A DNA stretch of 64,000 nt, from NCBI GenBank assembly GCA_949825045.1, contig OX463810.1:37334201-37398200 (forward strand), given 5' to 3'. A model generated the notes under the pieces. That model saw nothing but the letters and a program-made list of their open reading frames with translations, was not told the origin of the DNA and did not search any database. Within the stretch, counting starts at the first letter, position 1. Every line of letters begins with the position of its first letter. Positions 45,193 to 55,446 of this stretch are shown here, piece after piece. The DNA comes from Argyresthia goedartella (taxonomy: Eukaryota; Arthropoda; Insecta; Lepidoptera; Argyresthiidae). A program made the position numbers and the translations under genes.

Positions 45193-45212
45193 GTTGCACG
45201 GAACGGCAACGT
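45193..45212 (-). promoter_or_regulatory. Shared 20-bp promoter element, downstream MADF gene
   Basis: 'gttgcacggaacggcaacgt' (plus strand) lies 143 bp upstream of the ATG at 45050. The same 20 bases lie 146 bp upstream of the paralogue's ATG. The ends form a dyad (GTTGC...GCAAC). Flanks differ, so this block stands out as conserved; poly-C and CpG-rich DNA adjoin it. Confidence 0.6.
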
Positions 45213-45536
45213 CGCGGACAGATAAAGCCAAGCCAGTTCTCTGTGTGCAATGTCGTGCGTGACGAAGTTTTGTCGCACTTTTATTTACCGCACGTGGTGA
45301 ATGATAATTTTCCCGGGACTTTACTTTGCAGCTGCTCTGAAAAATCGAATTATTAAACCGATCAGATCTAATAAGTCATTGCAATGCCTGATGGCAACCA
45401 CTGTATAGAATTTTGTATGTTTCTCGCGTTGTTTTTACCATCGGCGTTCGGACAGCTCCGGTCTGGCCCACTAGTCTGTACTCCGGGGCAAAGCGACAAA
45501 AAAAAAACTACCAAATAAAAACTCTCATTGTAGTTT

Positions 45537-45550
45537 TTTATTGCTTTATT
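45537..45550 (-). terminator. Polyadenylation signals of the 250-aa MADF gene
   Basis: Two AATAAA hexamers on the minus strand (45550-45545 and 45542-45537) follow the stop codon at 45562 by only 11 nt, implying a very short 3' UTR. Confidence 0.6.
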
Positions 45551-45561
45551 TGTCATGAAAT

Positions 45562-46407
45562 TCATTCAATTGGCACGTCATTTGCGCCCGAGCTAGATTG
45601 CCCGTGTTTAGATACAATTTGCTGCAATTCATGTTCCTGTACAACAGCAAATATTTTACTTTTTGCTAAGTTGAGGTGGTAAGGCGAAAACGTTTTCAGG
45701 GTTGCTCCAATACTCAACAGGAAAGAGTCTACCTTGTCGGCAGGGTCTAGCTCGGTGGGTGTGTTGGTATCGCTTGTGTTTGATGCATCGACTTCGAGTA
45801 GTTTTTCGGTGTTTTCAGAATGTCTCTTGCTAGACTTGATAACTGAAATGGTGGGACATCTTTTAGCAGCCTTACGTTTAACAATAGGTTTATCATCATC
45901 GGAGTCATCACTGTTTTGGTTGTTGACATAATTATGATCCCCTTCGCCACAATCTGATTTATTGCTGTTCTCTTCTTCTTCGGCAATTTCTGACTTTCGT
46001 TTAACATGTATCATGACATCTCGGTAAAACGGTCTCATGAATGAGAGGTCGTTGAAGTATTTGTACATTCTGACGCTCCCACCAGGATTCCGTACCGATT
46101 TTCTTATGATTCGGCGGTTGATGTCTCTTATGTTTATCCATCTTGCTTTACACTCTGATGCTGAAACGAAAAATATGATATGAATAAATACAAATACAAT
46201 TTATCGAAATTTTTAGCACTAACGTTAATAAACAATTCCAGGAAATATCGTACCAGGACGCTTCATTTCATCACCGATCTTCTGCCAAACAACTTCCCTC
46301 GCATTGTAATCCATGTAGCTCGGATGATTATGATCGTAAAGAACAGGATTATCCTTTACTAGTCCGATTAATTTTATGTCCAAGTTGACTAGTTTTGTTT
46401 TCGTCAT
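45562..46407 (-). CDS. MADF-BESS domain protein (Adf-1-like), 250 aa, two exons
   Basis: Nuclear DNA-binding protein of the insect MADF-BESS family. Exon 1 is 46407-46254 (MTKTKLVNLDIKLIGLVKDN...), donor GTACGA; exon 2 is 46160-45562, acceptor 'ttcgtttcag'. The 93-nt intron is phase 1, at the same place in the MADF domain as in the neighbour. MADF at about residues 10-92: 'LIGLVKDNPVLYD', 'VVWQKIGDEMKRP', then 'ECKARWINIRDINRRI' and 'FMRPFYRDVM'. An acidic serine-rich linker (NSDDSDDDKPIVKRKAAKR) holds a possible nuclear localisation signal. The BESS motif is at about 194-228 ('SFLLSIGATLKTFSPYHLNL'). The tail 'HELQQIV' is shared with the neighbour (YELQQIV), confirming recent common descent although the linkers are unalike. 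The start is the first ATG after the shared promoter element. Both exons are uninterrupted, so the gene looks functional. Confidence 0.9.
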
Positions 46408-46552
46408 CTCTGTAGTGTGAAGAGGTGCGGTGATCAGATGGGAGGCAGCCGGGTGCGGGGCGCGGGGTGTGGCGGCCGGCAGTCGCGACCGTCCGTCGAG
46501 AGCGAGGGACCCAGGAGGGCGCGGGCGCGGGGCGGTGCGGCACCCGGCGGCT

Positions 46553-46572
46553 GTTGCACGGAACGGCAACGT
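46553..46572 (-). promoter_or_regulatory. Shared 20-bp promoter element, upstream MADF gene
   Basis: 'gttgcacggaacggcaacgt', identical to 45193-45212, 146 bp before the ATG at 46407. It sits in a GC-rich block (46440-46590) that probably holds the transcription start. Confidence 0.6.
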
Positions 46573-47242
46573 GTCGTGGTCGTGACGACGATCCGATAGT
46601 TCATTTAATTCAAGTCGATATTTCACGCAATTCTACTCTATTTATTAGACTTCTCTACACAGCTGTATTTTATGATAGCTAGATTCGATGGACGCGTCGA
46701 TAACTTCGTGAATTGACGTCAGATTGAGTTATTTACGAATAAAATCGAAAAGTCTACGCGACAACGCCGACAGCCGCAAGTCGAAGGCACGACTGCCCCG
46801 GTCGAATCGAAAACAAAACTGCCTTTGGTTGGGTGAATTGAATTGTTGCCGCGCTGCTTGGCTGGGAAATTAATAATACTACATCCCTCAAGCTAAAATC
46901 CTCACATTTGAAATCTTCATAAAAATGAATTCTGACACTGCTAAAAAATTGTCATGAAATCATGAAGTCATGTCGTACATAGTGGCCAATGTAAAATTGA
47001 AACGCGTGCAGAACCGTACACGTGTTAGAAGTAAATATGCGAACCACATACCTAAAAATACCGAAGAAATAAATAATAGGTGTATGGTCGGGAGGACTTT
47101 TGCCTGTACAGATGGACGAAAAATAAATATGTACATTAAAACTGTTCACGTTAACTAATAGCACATCATTGTAGAACAGACAGGTCGGCGGATTATTCCA
47201 TCTGTCTAAGCTGTCACTACTAATATATGTCACCGTAAGATT
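46573..47242. other. Upstream of the MADF pair, no gene recognised
   Basis: Mixed sequence with several short chance frames. It contains the 5' flank of the MADF promoter and then AT-rich DNA. Confidence 0.4.
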
Positions 47243-47604
47243 GTCAAAACCGTTAGTTGATAAACTAACCTTTTTTTTTCTCGTTAGGTCAACTATCGAC
47301 AGATAGTAAACTGTAGCGTACTGCTTACTATATGACGCGTTAGTTGATAAACTAACAGTTAAACCCGTTAAATAGTAAACTGGTTTACTATTTAATTTAA
47401 AGAATTGCAAAAAACCAGGGCAAACACTGCGGTAGCTTAGATGAAGACTAGAGGGGGTGAGCGCAGCGAACCCCCCGAATAGTCTTCGTGTTAGGTTGAC
47501 ATGCAAGAACAAAACAAACGTAAATTCTAAACTCTGTCGGTCTGGTTACTATCTGTCGATAGATGATCAAATACCGCGTTAGTTTATCAACTAACGGATT
47601 TGAC
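47243..47604. mobile_element. Non-autonomous TIR element with hairpin core
   Basis: TIRs 47243-47269 and 47578-47604 match at 26 of 27 positions (core 'cgttagttgataaactaac'). A second inverted pair ('ctatcgacagatagtaaac' and its mirror) lies just inside. The centre holds the hairpin 47443-47457 with 47471-47487 around 'gtgagcgcagcgaa', shared with 33126-38044. 362 bp, non-coding. A left-end fragment is at 57287-57385. Confidence 0.75.
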
Positions 47605-47754
47605 TATCTTCTTAAAATTGTTATTGGGGTGACCTTACGATACCATCAAACGGTAATTTTTCGAGATCCTGAGATTGATTTCCCCATAACCACAACAGCA
47701 ACCAATTTTGCTGTTTGCCGATGAATTCTACTAATTAATGGTACTACCGACTTC

Positions 47755-48015
47755 ATTGGTGCATTCATAAGTTTGTATGTGGTATTGAAAGAATTGTTGT
47801 ATGGGAGCTCCCTTAAGTATTTATTTCATTCTGTTTTTTAGTTTTTTTTGTTATAGCGGCAACAGAAATAAATCATCTGTGAAAATTTCAACGGTCTAAC
47901 TATCACGGTTCATGAGATACAGCCTGATGACAGACGGACGGACGGACGGACTTAGTAACCCGTTTAATAAAAGGGTCCCGTTTTACCCCTTCGGTACGGA
48001 ACGGAGCCCTGAAAA
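47755..48015 (-). repeat. CCGT dispersed repeat, inverted
   Basis: It reads in reverse 'gttgccgctataacaaa', '(gacg)n' and 'ttcggtacggaacggagccc', with the family's inserted 'cataagtttgtatgtggta' piece at its left end. Overlapping open frames are chance. Confidence 0.65.
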
Positions 48016-48689
48016 TAGCAAACCTGTCCTGCGCGCAGGCACTAGTTCTGCACCCCAAAAACTCGGTAATGTGTGGGTGTGGCGCCATGTGATTAGGCTT
48101 TCGCGTTACGTGGAACGGAATGTGGCTGTGTGTGTGTGGTGTGCGACCGCGCGCGCTCTTTTCTATGCAGATTACTGGGCGTGCTCAATTGTTCGCTATT
48201 TCGGAACTGTACAGGGTCCCGATTACGCTAATAAAATGGAACGGATCAGTGATAATGGCTATACACATACCTAAAATAATGTATATGTAATAGATATCCT
48301 GATACCATTTGAAATAAAGAACCTACCTACCTACTGTGTAGGAAATAATCGGTCTGCCCGCATAGCGAGCTGAAATTATTATTAATGCAATGTAAAAGTA
48401 AAGGCAGATGATTGAGACGAATTGAAATTACCTACATAATTGTAAATGACAAATTGATCGTTCCTCTGCTGACTGAATAAAAACCGATCACTCATTGAAT
48501 CTTAAATAGGTAGAACATTATTGAGTATTATTGATAGACTTGAAGAAGAGATTTTGAAGGTTATAACCTATGTATTCCTAGGTGACTAGCCTACCAAGTC
48601 TACGAAATAAATTACTTTATTTACGAAATAGCTACCTAGGTAGTTGGATTGGAAACAGTGGCCAATAAGACTTAGTACTCACAATGGCC
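48016..48689. other. Non-coding, nothing recognised
   Basis: AT-rich with short 'ctacctac' runs; no gene supported. Confidence 0.4.
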
Positions 48690-48855
48690 ACTCAAGTTCG
48701 CGAGTTATTTGCCTACTCGTTCGCGTGCTCCCGGGAGAACAATATCACAGGGCCGCCGCCGGCCGCTTGCCTGCCTGAGCGCTCGTACGAACGGAAGAGG
48801 GACGACAGCGGAAGTGATGACGTCGCGTCATTATTGTGCAATGGACGGCTGCAAT
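48690..48855. promoter_or_regulatory. GC-rich block with CRE-like sites
   Basis: 'gggccgccgccggccgcttg' near 48751 and 'gtgatgacgtcgcgtcatta' near 48813 (a full TGACGTC followed by a half site) stand out in AT-rich DNA. It resembles a CpG-type promoter, but no coding exon was found beside it on either strand. Confidence 0.3.
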
Positions 48856-50097
48856 AGCTAAAAAGTGCAGCAAAAATCATACCTGCGCAAGCCTTGAAGT
48901 CCTGTTACAGGAGAAATCAAATTTTGACAAAACCGCACTCTACAGTCACTTTAAAGCTAAGATAAAGAATCTTCTTTTTATGTGGATTAAAAGTCCCAAC
49001 AGAGACCTTTAAAAATTACATTTAAAAATTGGAAAACAAATCCTGGATAATTTTGACAAAGTTAAAACAGATCAATATGTATGGTGACATGAGTATTAAT
49101 TAATTTAGATCTTTTATTTGACTTTATCATCTTGTAGTACGCTCAGTGACGTAAGCAGACGAACATCGCTCGGTGGGTATAGCGTTCTCACCTCTCTTTG
49201 TGCATGCAATAGATTTATTTTTGCTTGCAATTTACTCCAAGTATTATTATAAAATGTTTAGGCTATTATAGCGTAGGTATTTTAGCTTATGTAGGACTTT
49301 GATGTATCTGTTACGAAGTAACTATTATCTAATCCGTGCTCCGACTACCAGTGAGCAGTGACAGTGACAGCGATGCATCAGTCTCTCGGAGGATTTTATC
49401 TCATATTTCCAAAGCGTTTAATGTACTTATTGTTTTAAAGTCAATATTTTCTTATCGAATATCGATATATATACATCACATCTCTACAAATAATTTTTGT
49501 AAAAAATTTAAAAGATAAAATGCTATATAAATTAGCCAAAATACACTCATAGGTTATATTTTGGGCATGTAAACGCTGGGCTAAGCCCTAATCCAACTTA
49601 TTATATCTAAAACCACGCTCTAAGCAGATACATGAGTATGCTTAAATAAACATAAAAAGCGCTTAGACGAGGAATAGGTACCGGCTTCTAAGCAGGACTT
49701 CTTCATATCCCGTGCGAGATTCGCATCTCCCAATTATTAACGACATAACTTCACTTTTAACCCTACGATTGTATTTGATTGTATGTGGCAATTAACCATG
49801 GTTATAGAACAATTTGAAATTGAAACCTTTCTTTCGAAAATTAGGGTAAGATTCAGTGTCTACATCTTGTTTACATCTTGTTAATGGTCAATAGTCATGG
49901 TCAAGTCATGACAGAATAGTTGTGAATTTGTATTAAAAATGTATTGGTTGTCTAAGCGGCTTACTGACGTTTGGGACACAAATTACTAGGACACTGTGTC
50001 CGAATTGACACATTTTAATTCAATTTTTTTTTTTAAGTGACGCTTCGGAGACCATGAAAAATAATGGTTTTGTACTGTCAATTGAAAAACCTAAGTT
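48856..50097. other. Non-coding, nothing recognised
   Basis: AT-rich DNA; no supported features. Confidence 0.4.
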
Positions 50098-50137
50098 CTC
50101 AATATAACCATATATTATAATATATGGTTATATTGAG
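50098..50137. repeat. Perfect 40-bp palindrome
   Basis: Arms 50098-50117 (ctcaatataaccatatatta) and 50118-50137 are exact reverse complements with no spacer. Confidence 0.9.
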
Positions 50138-51077
50138 GCCGGTATTTAACCGATTGGTTAATTACCAACTGTGCACATTAAACCACACATTTGCGGGTAA
50201 ACCCGTTTTGGTCGGAGGTTTGGGTTAAATGCATCTTTTATCGGAAATACTTGAGTTCAATTTATATTTGCATTGTTCTTTGTGGATTGCTGAAGAGTTC
50301 TATAGACGGATTTCTCGATGATAGTTTCTTTGGGAATCAAAAAATATCGATTTAAATAATTATAAGTTCTGAATCCTACATTATTCCGCTGATTAGAAAT
50401 AATTTCTAAGTACCGGGTCAAATGTATGAAAATATATTTATATATGGTAAAACTATAAAATACTTTAAATGGAAATTTCTGAACAAAAATCTCTTATTTG
50501 TTTTATAAAAACTTACCCCTACCTAATTGCAATGCGGAAGTGCATGCAAAATACACTGAAAAGAGTAGCCAGAACAGGTTTTGTGTTTTATCTCCCATCC
50601 CGCGCCCCGCACCACTTTCCCTTCTCTGTCTCACATGCGTAAACAAGTGGAAATTAAATATAGAACGATAAAAATAGTTCACACCACTTGTAATTTTCTT
50701 TTTTATAAATAAAGAAAGGCTAAAGGCATAATTTTATAATATTTTATAAAATATTCACAATTAAATAATATACAAAACGCCTTTTCTTACATGCGCCATT
50801 GGTTTTGAACGTGATGTCACGTATTTCTATACTTATATTCTTTCTGCAGTAGTGTCAGCATGTAATACATATAAAAATATCTAACCGATTTAAACTGCAC
50901 TCTGGGCACAGTAGCCAGCATTTAGCGGTGCCCTTTTGGGTTTAACGGTTAATTTACAACTCTAGTCTAAACTAAAGAACCCGCTTCTTGTGTATTAACT
51001 AGACGATAATTCTCTCTCCTCTTCAAAAAATAACATCAATTTGAGTAGGTAATTGCTCTGCAAAACTTTTCCTTTTT
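50138..51077. other. Non-coding, nothing recognised
   Basis: AT-rich sequence with no supported feature. Confidence 0.4.
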
Positions 51078-51395
51078 CAGAGTTCCGTACTCGAAGAGTG
51101 CCAAACGGGACCCTATTACTAAGCCTCCGCAGTCCGTCTGTCTGTCCGTCCGTCCGTCCGTCACCGGGCTCTATCGGATCAACCGAAATAGGGAGAGAAC
51201 TGAAATTTTCACAGGGTGTATTTCTATCGCCACTATAAAAACAAATAAAGAAACAGACCAGAATTAAAAGAAGTACCCATACAAGAAATTATTGGTATGG
51301 CCATTTTCTTAGCCATTTTTTTTATTTGTTTATCGGTGAAAACTGAACTCTCCCGATATTATCGGAAAAGAATCGCAGGTATTGAGTTTTGTGCT
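51078..51395 (+). repeat. Dispersed repeat, 'caccgggctctatcgg' subtype
   Basis: Same order as 4784-5075 but with its 5' part ('agttccgtactcgaagagtg', (ccgt)n) preserved, showing that the 4784 copy is 5'-truncated. Confidence 0.7.
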
Positions 51396-51933
51396 TTATT
51401 TTAATTTTTATGAGTCAAAAAACAATGATTATGTTTACAAATTAAATAAAGATATAATGTCAAATGATAACGATACGTGAATGTCAAACAATGAATAAGT
51501 AGATATAAAATATAATATAATAACCAACTACTAGAACTTATAGCGAATACAATTATGTCATGACTCATGATTAAAACATAATTTGTTATTCGTTCGGATG
51601 TGCCCTTAATATGTCTAGTTTTGGTCTGTAAGGTACTCTTGCACAGTATAATATGCCTTTGCGACTAGCATCTTTTTCAATTTCGATCTAAAATGCACGA
51701 CGTTGTCTACGTTTACTACTTTTGGAAGATCATTACCTTGCTACCTACCCTACCTTGTGGAACCCCAAATTCAGTTTGACGTAGACCTGAGGAATATACT
51801 TTTTCACGCCACTGCTCGGAAATATGACCAAAGATGGATTGAAATGAGAGTAGAAAGTAGTTCTTAGTAGTACAATTCAAAAACAGTCAAACAATGTAGA
51901 TTTGCAAAGTAAAATGTAGCGTTTAGCGGCCTT
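51396..51933. other. Non-coding, nothing recognised
   Basis: AT-rich; no supported features. Confidence 0.4.
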
Positions 51934-52350
51934 TTTAGGGTTCCGTACCCGAAGGGTTCCAAACGGGACCCTATTACTAAGACTCCGCTGTCCGTCCGTC
52001 CGTCCGTCCGTCCATCTGTCACCAGGCTGTATCTCAAGAACCTAGCCTAGCTAGAGAGTTGAAATTTTCACTGATTATGTATTTATGTTGCCGCTATAAC
52101 AAGAAATACTAAAAAACAGGATAAAAGAAATATTTAAGGGGGCTCCCATACAACAATTCTTTCAATACCACATACAAACTTATGGATGCACCTGGTTACG
52201 TACATGGAGTGTGAAAGTAACCGCACCAATAACTTTGTAAACAATATTTTGCTGTGTAAAATCCAAACTATTCACTCCACACCATCGCTTCCATTGAACG
52301 GTGGTACGGAACCCTTCGTGCGCGATTTAGACTCGCACTTGACCGGTTTT
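51934..52350 (+). repeat. CCGT dispersed repeat with internal insertion, copy 2 of a near-identical pair
   Basis: Nearly the same sequence as 38648-39056 including the inserted block, the '(ccgt)4' run and the end 'gcgcgatttagactcgcact'. It differs by a handful of substitutions and small indels. Confidence 0.8.
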
Positions 52351-52671
52351 TTTTACTTTTACTCTGCTATTGGTCGATTATTCAACCAGAAATACCTACA
52401 CCGTCAAAGTGTTAAAATTATGATAATATCCTACCTTTCTCATCGGAACTAGTTTTGCTGAAAGAAATCTCTTATTAGAGATAAGCTCACCTTTTTATCC
52501 TGACACAAAATACTAATATAAATGTTCCGGGGAAAAAAAAACCTTGTCATTCCACAACTGCCCTAATGCGAATATCAATATTACTTTTAATTAAACTGTG
52601 TATTATACTGTGTACTCAACCTGTTTTATTTCCTTACATTAGGCGTGAAAAGCACATAGTAAATGCCTCGG
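52351..52671. other. LINE 3' UTR scrap and unassigned sequence
   Basis: Near 52458, 'gaaatctcttattagagata' followed by 'agctcacctttt' matches the LINE UTR at 2125-2160. The rest is unassigned. Confidence 0.45.
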
Positions 52672-52735
52672 TAGAAAGTGCAATAGATGGACTCGCATCT
52701 TCTAACTAACTCGTCCATCTATTGCTTACTTTCTA
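52672..52735. repeat. Short imperfect foldback
   Basis: 'tagaaagtgcaatagatgga' is mirrored, with small differences, by 'tccatctattgcttactttc' at about 52715-52734, at the 3' end of the LINE that follows on the minus strand. Confidence 0.6.
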
Positions 52736-53357
52736 TACCTGTGCAACAATGTACTATTTCAGTAGTGCAATTAGGACAAATCCTCTCTATCTGTGTTACT
52801 TGTGACCTTTTATTCAAATATGACCTTAGTAAATTAAGAACAGTCCCACGAACTCCATAACCCTCCAATTTATTAAGAAGGATTTCATGGTCTACAAAGT
52901 CGAACGCTTTTTTCATATCCGTGAAAAGAGCTGAGCCTGGTCGTCCTTGATCATTTTGGTTAAAAATTCAAAGACTCTATTAGATATCTATTGAGCGGAC
53001 TTTCCTGAATCTTTTTTGCTCTTCAACTAAAACGTTATTTGATTGTAAATAGTCATACAACTATTGTAAATAATCCTTTCTAATATCTTGGAAAATACTG
53101 GTACAACTATTGTAAATAATCCTTTCTAATATCTTGGAAAATACTGGAATCGGTGCAATAGGTCTATAATATTCCATGTTTTCTTTATCGCCTTTTTAAA
53201 ATAGGTTTAATAATTGTGGACTTTAACCTATCTGGAAATTTTCCTTTTTCTATACACATATATGACTTAGAACCGGAGATATTAAGTCAGATACATATTT
53301 TATGATTTTAGTATTTATTCCGTCATTTCCTGTGCTACTTGTATTTTTTTTTAATAA

Positions 53358-53404
53358 TTACGATATATTTAAAATAATTTGAAATTATTTTAAATATATC
53401 GTAA
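53358..53404. repeat. Perfect 23-bp hairpin inside the LINE
   Basis: Arms 53358-53380 (ttacgatatatttaaaataa + ttt) and 53382-53404 are exact reverse complements with a single-base spacer. Confidence 0.9.
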
Positions 53405-53604
53405 GAGTCTGTTGGCCTCATAAACATTGAAGAATAATGCTTATTCTCATTTCTGATTGTATTATGTTTTGTATTGTCATGTCTTTGGATTGTGTTAATA
53501 TAATGATCATTATCTTTCGCAAATTTTTCCTTTTTATCATATTTATATATTTAATCAATATAAACCACGTAGACAAATCAACACCTTAAATATCACACCC
53601 AAAT

Positions 53605-53850
53605 TAATATGGTTGTGACAGAATACCAGCGCTTCAGGTCTTCCTGTAGCATTTGCTGAGCCGGAACCGTTTCACCGTCGCCGTACACAACTCACCACGA
53701 TAGAATGTACGCCTTTTTCCTGAATTGTAATATCTTATATGTCTGATCACCCTGAACTACTTAATTGTTGTTTCTATTCCATGTCTACTTGTTATTTTCT
53801 GTGTTCTGTTTTGTGTATTATGACGATTGAATAAACGCTTTATCTATCTA
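53605..53850 (+). mobile_element. Retroposon 3' end, copy related to 39740-40012
   Basis: It contains 'gctgagccggaaccgtttca', 'gtgttctgttttgtgtatta' and ends 'gattgaataaacgctttatc' + 'tatctatt'. Inserted in opposite orientation between linker and RT parts of the surrounding LINE. Confidence 0.55.
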
Positions 53851-54296
53851 TTTAAACGCTTGCGCGATTTCTTGTGGGTTAGAAATCTTTTTGTCATAGG
53901 TCTTTATATGTTGAATAGATTATTTTGGAAATTTTGATATACTACTGCTGATAACTTTCCATGTTGCTTTCGATTTATCGCTAGATGATTTAATGAAGTT
54001 ACTGTTTTGAGCCTTCTGTGTTAGTTTCACAATTTTGTAATTGGAATTGGAATATGACTTAAATTTGAGTTTGTTTTCCTTGCTAGGAACTCTTCTATGT
54101 GTCATGAGCAAGTATGATTTGCGTTTGCCTTAGCACTGGTAGTCATCTTAACTTTAATTGTAGGGAAACATTGATCATATATTAAAATAAATAATTCTAG
54201 AAAATTGCTATATGCTTCATTACCAAAGATTTCACTGAATGATAGACTACCTATAAAGTTCCTAAATTTTATCATATTTTCTTCGCTGTAATCTCT

Positions 54297-54788
54297 TTTA
54301 TCTACACGTATCATAAACGCTCTTTATTGCGTACAAAAACCGCACGTTACGATCAGCATAATGTTAAACTACTTGGTAAAAACTCATGTCTTATCTGAAA
54401 AATTACACATTATGACGATAATGTGTAATTTTTCTACATATTATGACATTCAAATTTCGACCTCCGACGCCCGCCTGCGTGCCGCTCCTAGTTTGTCTGT
54501 GAAGTTGGTACTGACATTCAAATTTCGCACGCCGACTCCCGCCTGCGTGAAGTTGGTACTACAGAACAAGCTAAACAACTGCAGAGCCACAATGCCGGTC
54601 AAACCTGCGGTTCCTGAACACATCTAAGAGAGCTTATGATATGTGTGTAGATAAACTAGTGTATGTAACTGTACATAATTAGGCATTAAAACTCTCGAGT
54701 GATATTATTATGAAACTCGTTTATGAAGGCTCGTTTCATAAACCCACTCTCGAGTATGCCCTCCATTATGTAGCAGTCACATAAACTA
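54297..54788 (-). repeat. Foldback MITE 'X', long copy F, inserted in a LINE
   Basis: Full-length copy in reverse orientation, 'tttatctacacgtatcataa' to 'gcagtcacataaacta', with a duplicated central piece ('cattcaaatttcg' at about 54447 and 54514). LINE coding sequence resumes on both sides, which defines the element's borders independently. Confidence 0.8.
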
Positions 54789-55305
54789 CTATTTTCGATA
54801 TACCAAAAAGGCTTTATATAGGTTTTTTTGGTCGAGCACTGTAAGAGTTGCGCTATGTGATTCGAAAGAGCCATCTCTATCACTTCACTTTTACAGCCAC
54901 GTATATTATGAACAAAATTGTCTAGACACGTTTTACTCCTGAGTCTTGTCGGCTGGTTAATTCCGATTCTTAGATTGTAGCTACTGATGAGGTTTTTAAA
55001 GTTAAGAGAACTTGCGTTTCTAACTAAAATGTCAATATTAAAATCGCCACAGACAACAAGGCTTTTATTAGAATTGTAACAGTACAATTTAAGAATATTT
55101 TCTAAAATTATAAAGGTATACCCATACAAAAGTCTTTCGTTTTACGTTTTCCTATATACAATGGTATGGGTTCCATACCATTGTGTATCGTGTGCGGGTC
55201 CGACGCCCTACTCGCACTTAACCGGTTTTATTTACTCATAATGGAACGTGACTTGTACAACACAACGACAAAAGGACCTGTACGCATGTATGTAAGTATG
55301 TATGT

Positions 55306-55446
55306 CAGACCGTAGTTACATTTGACCATCAGATAATATTGGTAACTGGTAGCCCGCTTTCGTAGCTCCGATCATAAAATTATGATCGGTAGGCACTACC
55401 CACCGATCATAATTTTATGATCAGATTTTGGAATCTGACTACGGTC
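55306..55446. repeat. Nested hairpin element
   Basis: Outer arms 'gaccgtagt' and 'actacggtc'; inner arms 55370-55390 (gatcataaaattatgatcgg + t) and 55402-55422, exact over 21 bp around an 11-nt loop. It looks like a small foldback MITE. Confidence 0.7.

Larger units (their letters stand above)
52719..55135 (-). mobile_element. Degraded Jockey/CR1-like LINE, interrupted by a MITE
   Basis: Read on the minus strand from 55129 downward. First comes the C-terminal part of the EEP endonuclease, with 'SLVVCGDFNIDIL' (the GDFN motif) and near the end 'ALSNHIAQLL' (the SDH motif, D to N). Then follow a 492-bp MITE insertion (54788-54297) and linker pieces at 54296-54102 and 54111-53920. The start of the RT domain, 'YRPIAPIPVFSKILERIIYN', lies near 53170-53090, then 'KKAFDFVDHEILLNKLEGYG' (RT motif with D of 'AFD') at 52916-52850. 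The YxDD box and the ORF end are missing. Several frame changes; a 49-bp direct duplication near 53051-53150; dead. Order of domains is normal for a non-LTR ORF2. Confidence 0.8.

Noticed and set aside
44632..45278. Long minus-strand frames over exon 1 of the 304-aa MADF gene
   Set aside because: Only the part from the ATG at 45050 to the GTATGT donor belongs to the gene; the upstream extension is leader sequence and the other frames are shadows.
46952..47512. 186-codon minus-strand frame
   Set aside because: It crosses the TIRs and hairpin core of a non-autonomous element; open by chance.
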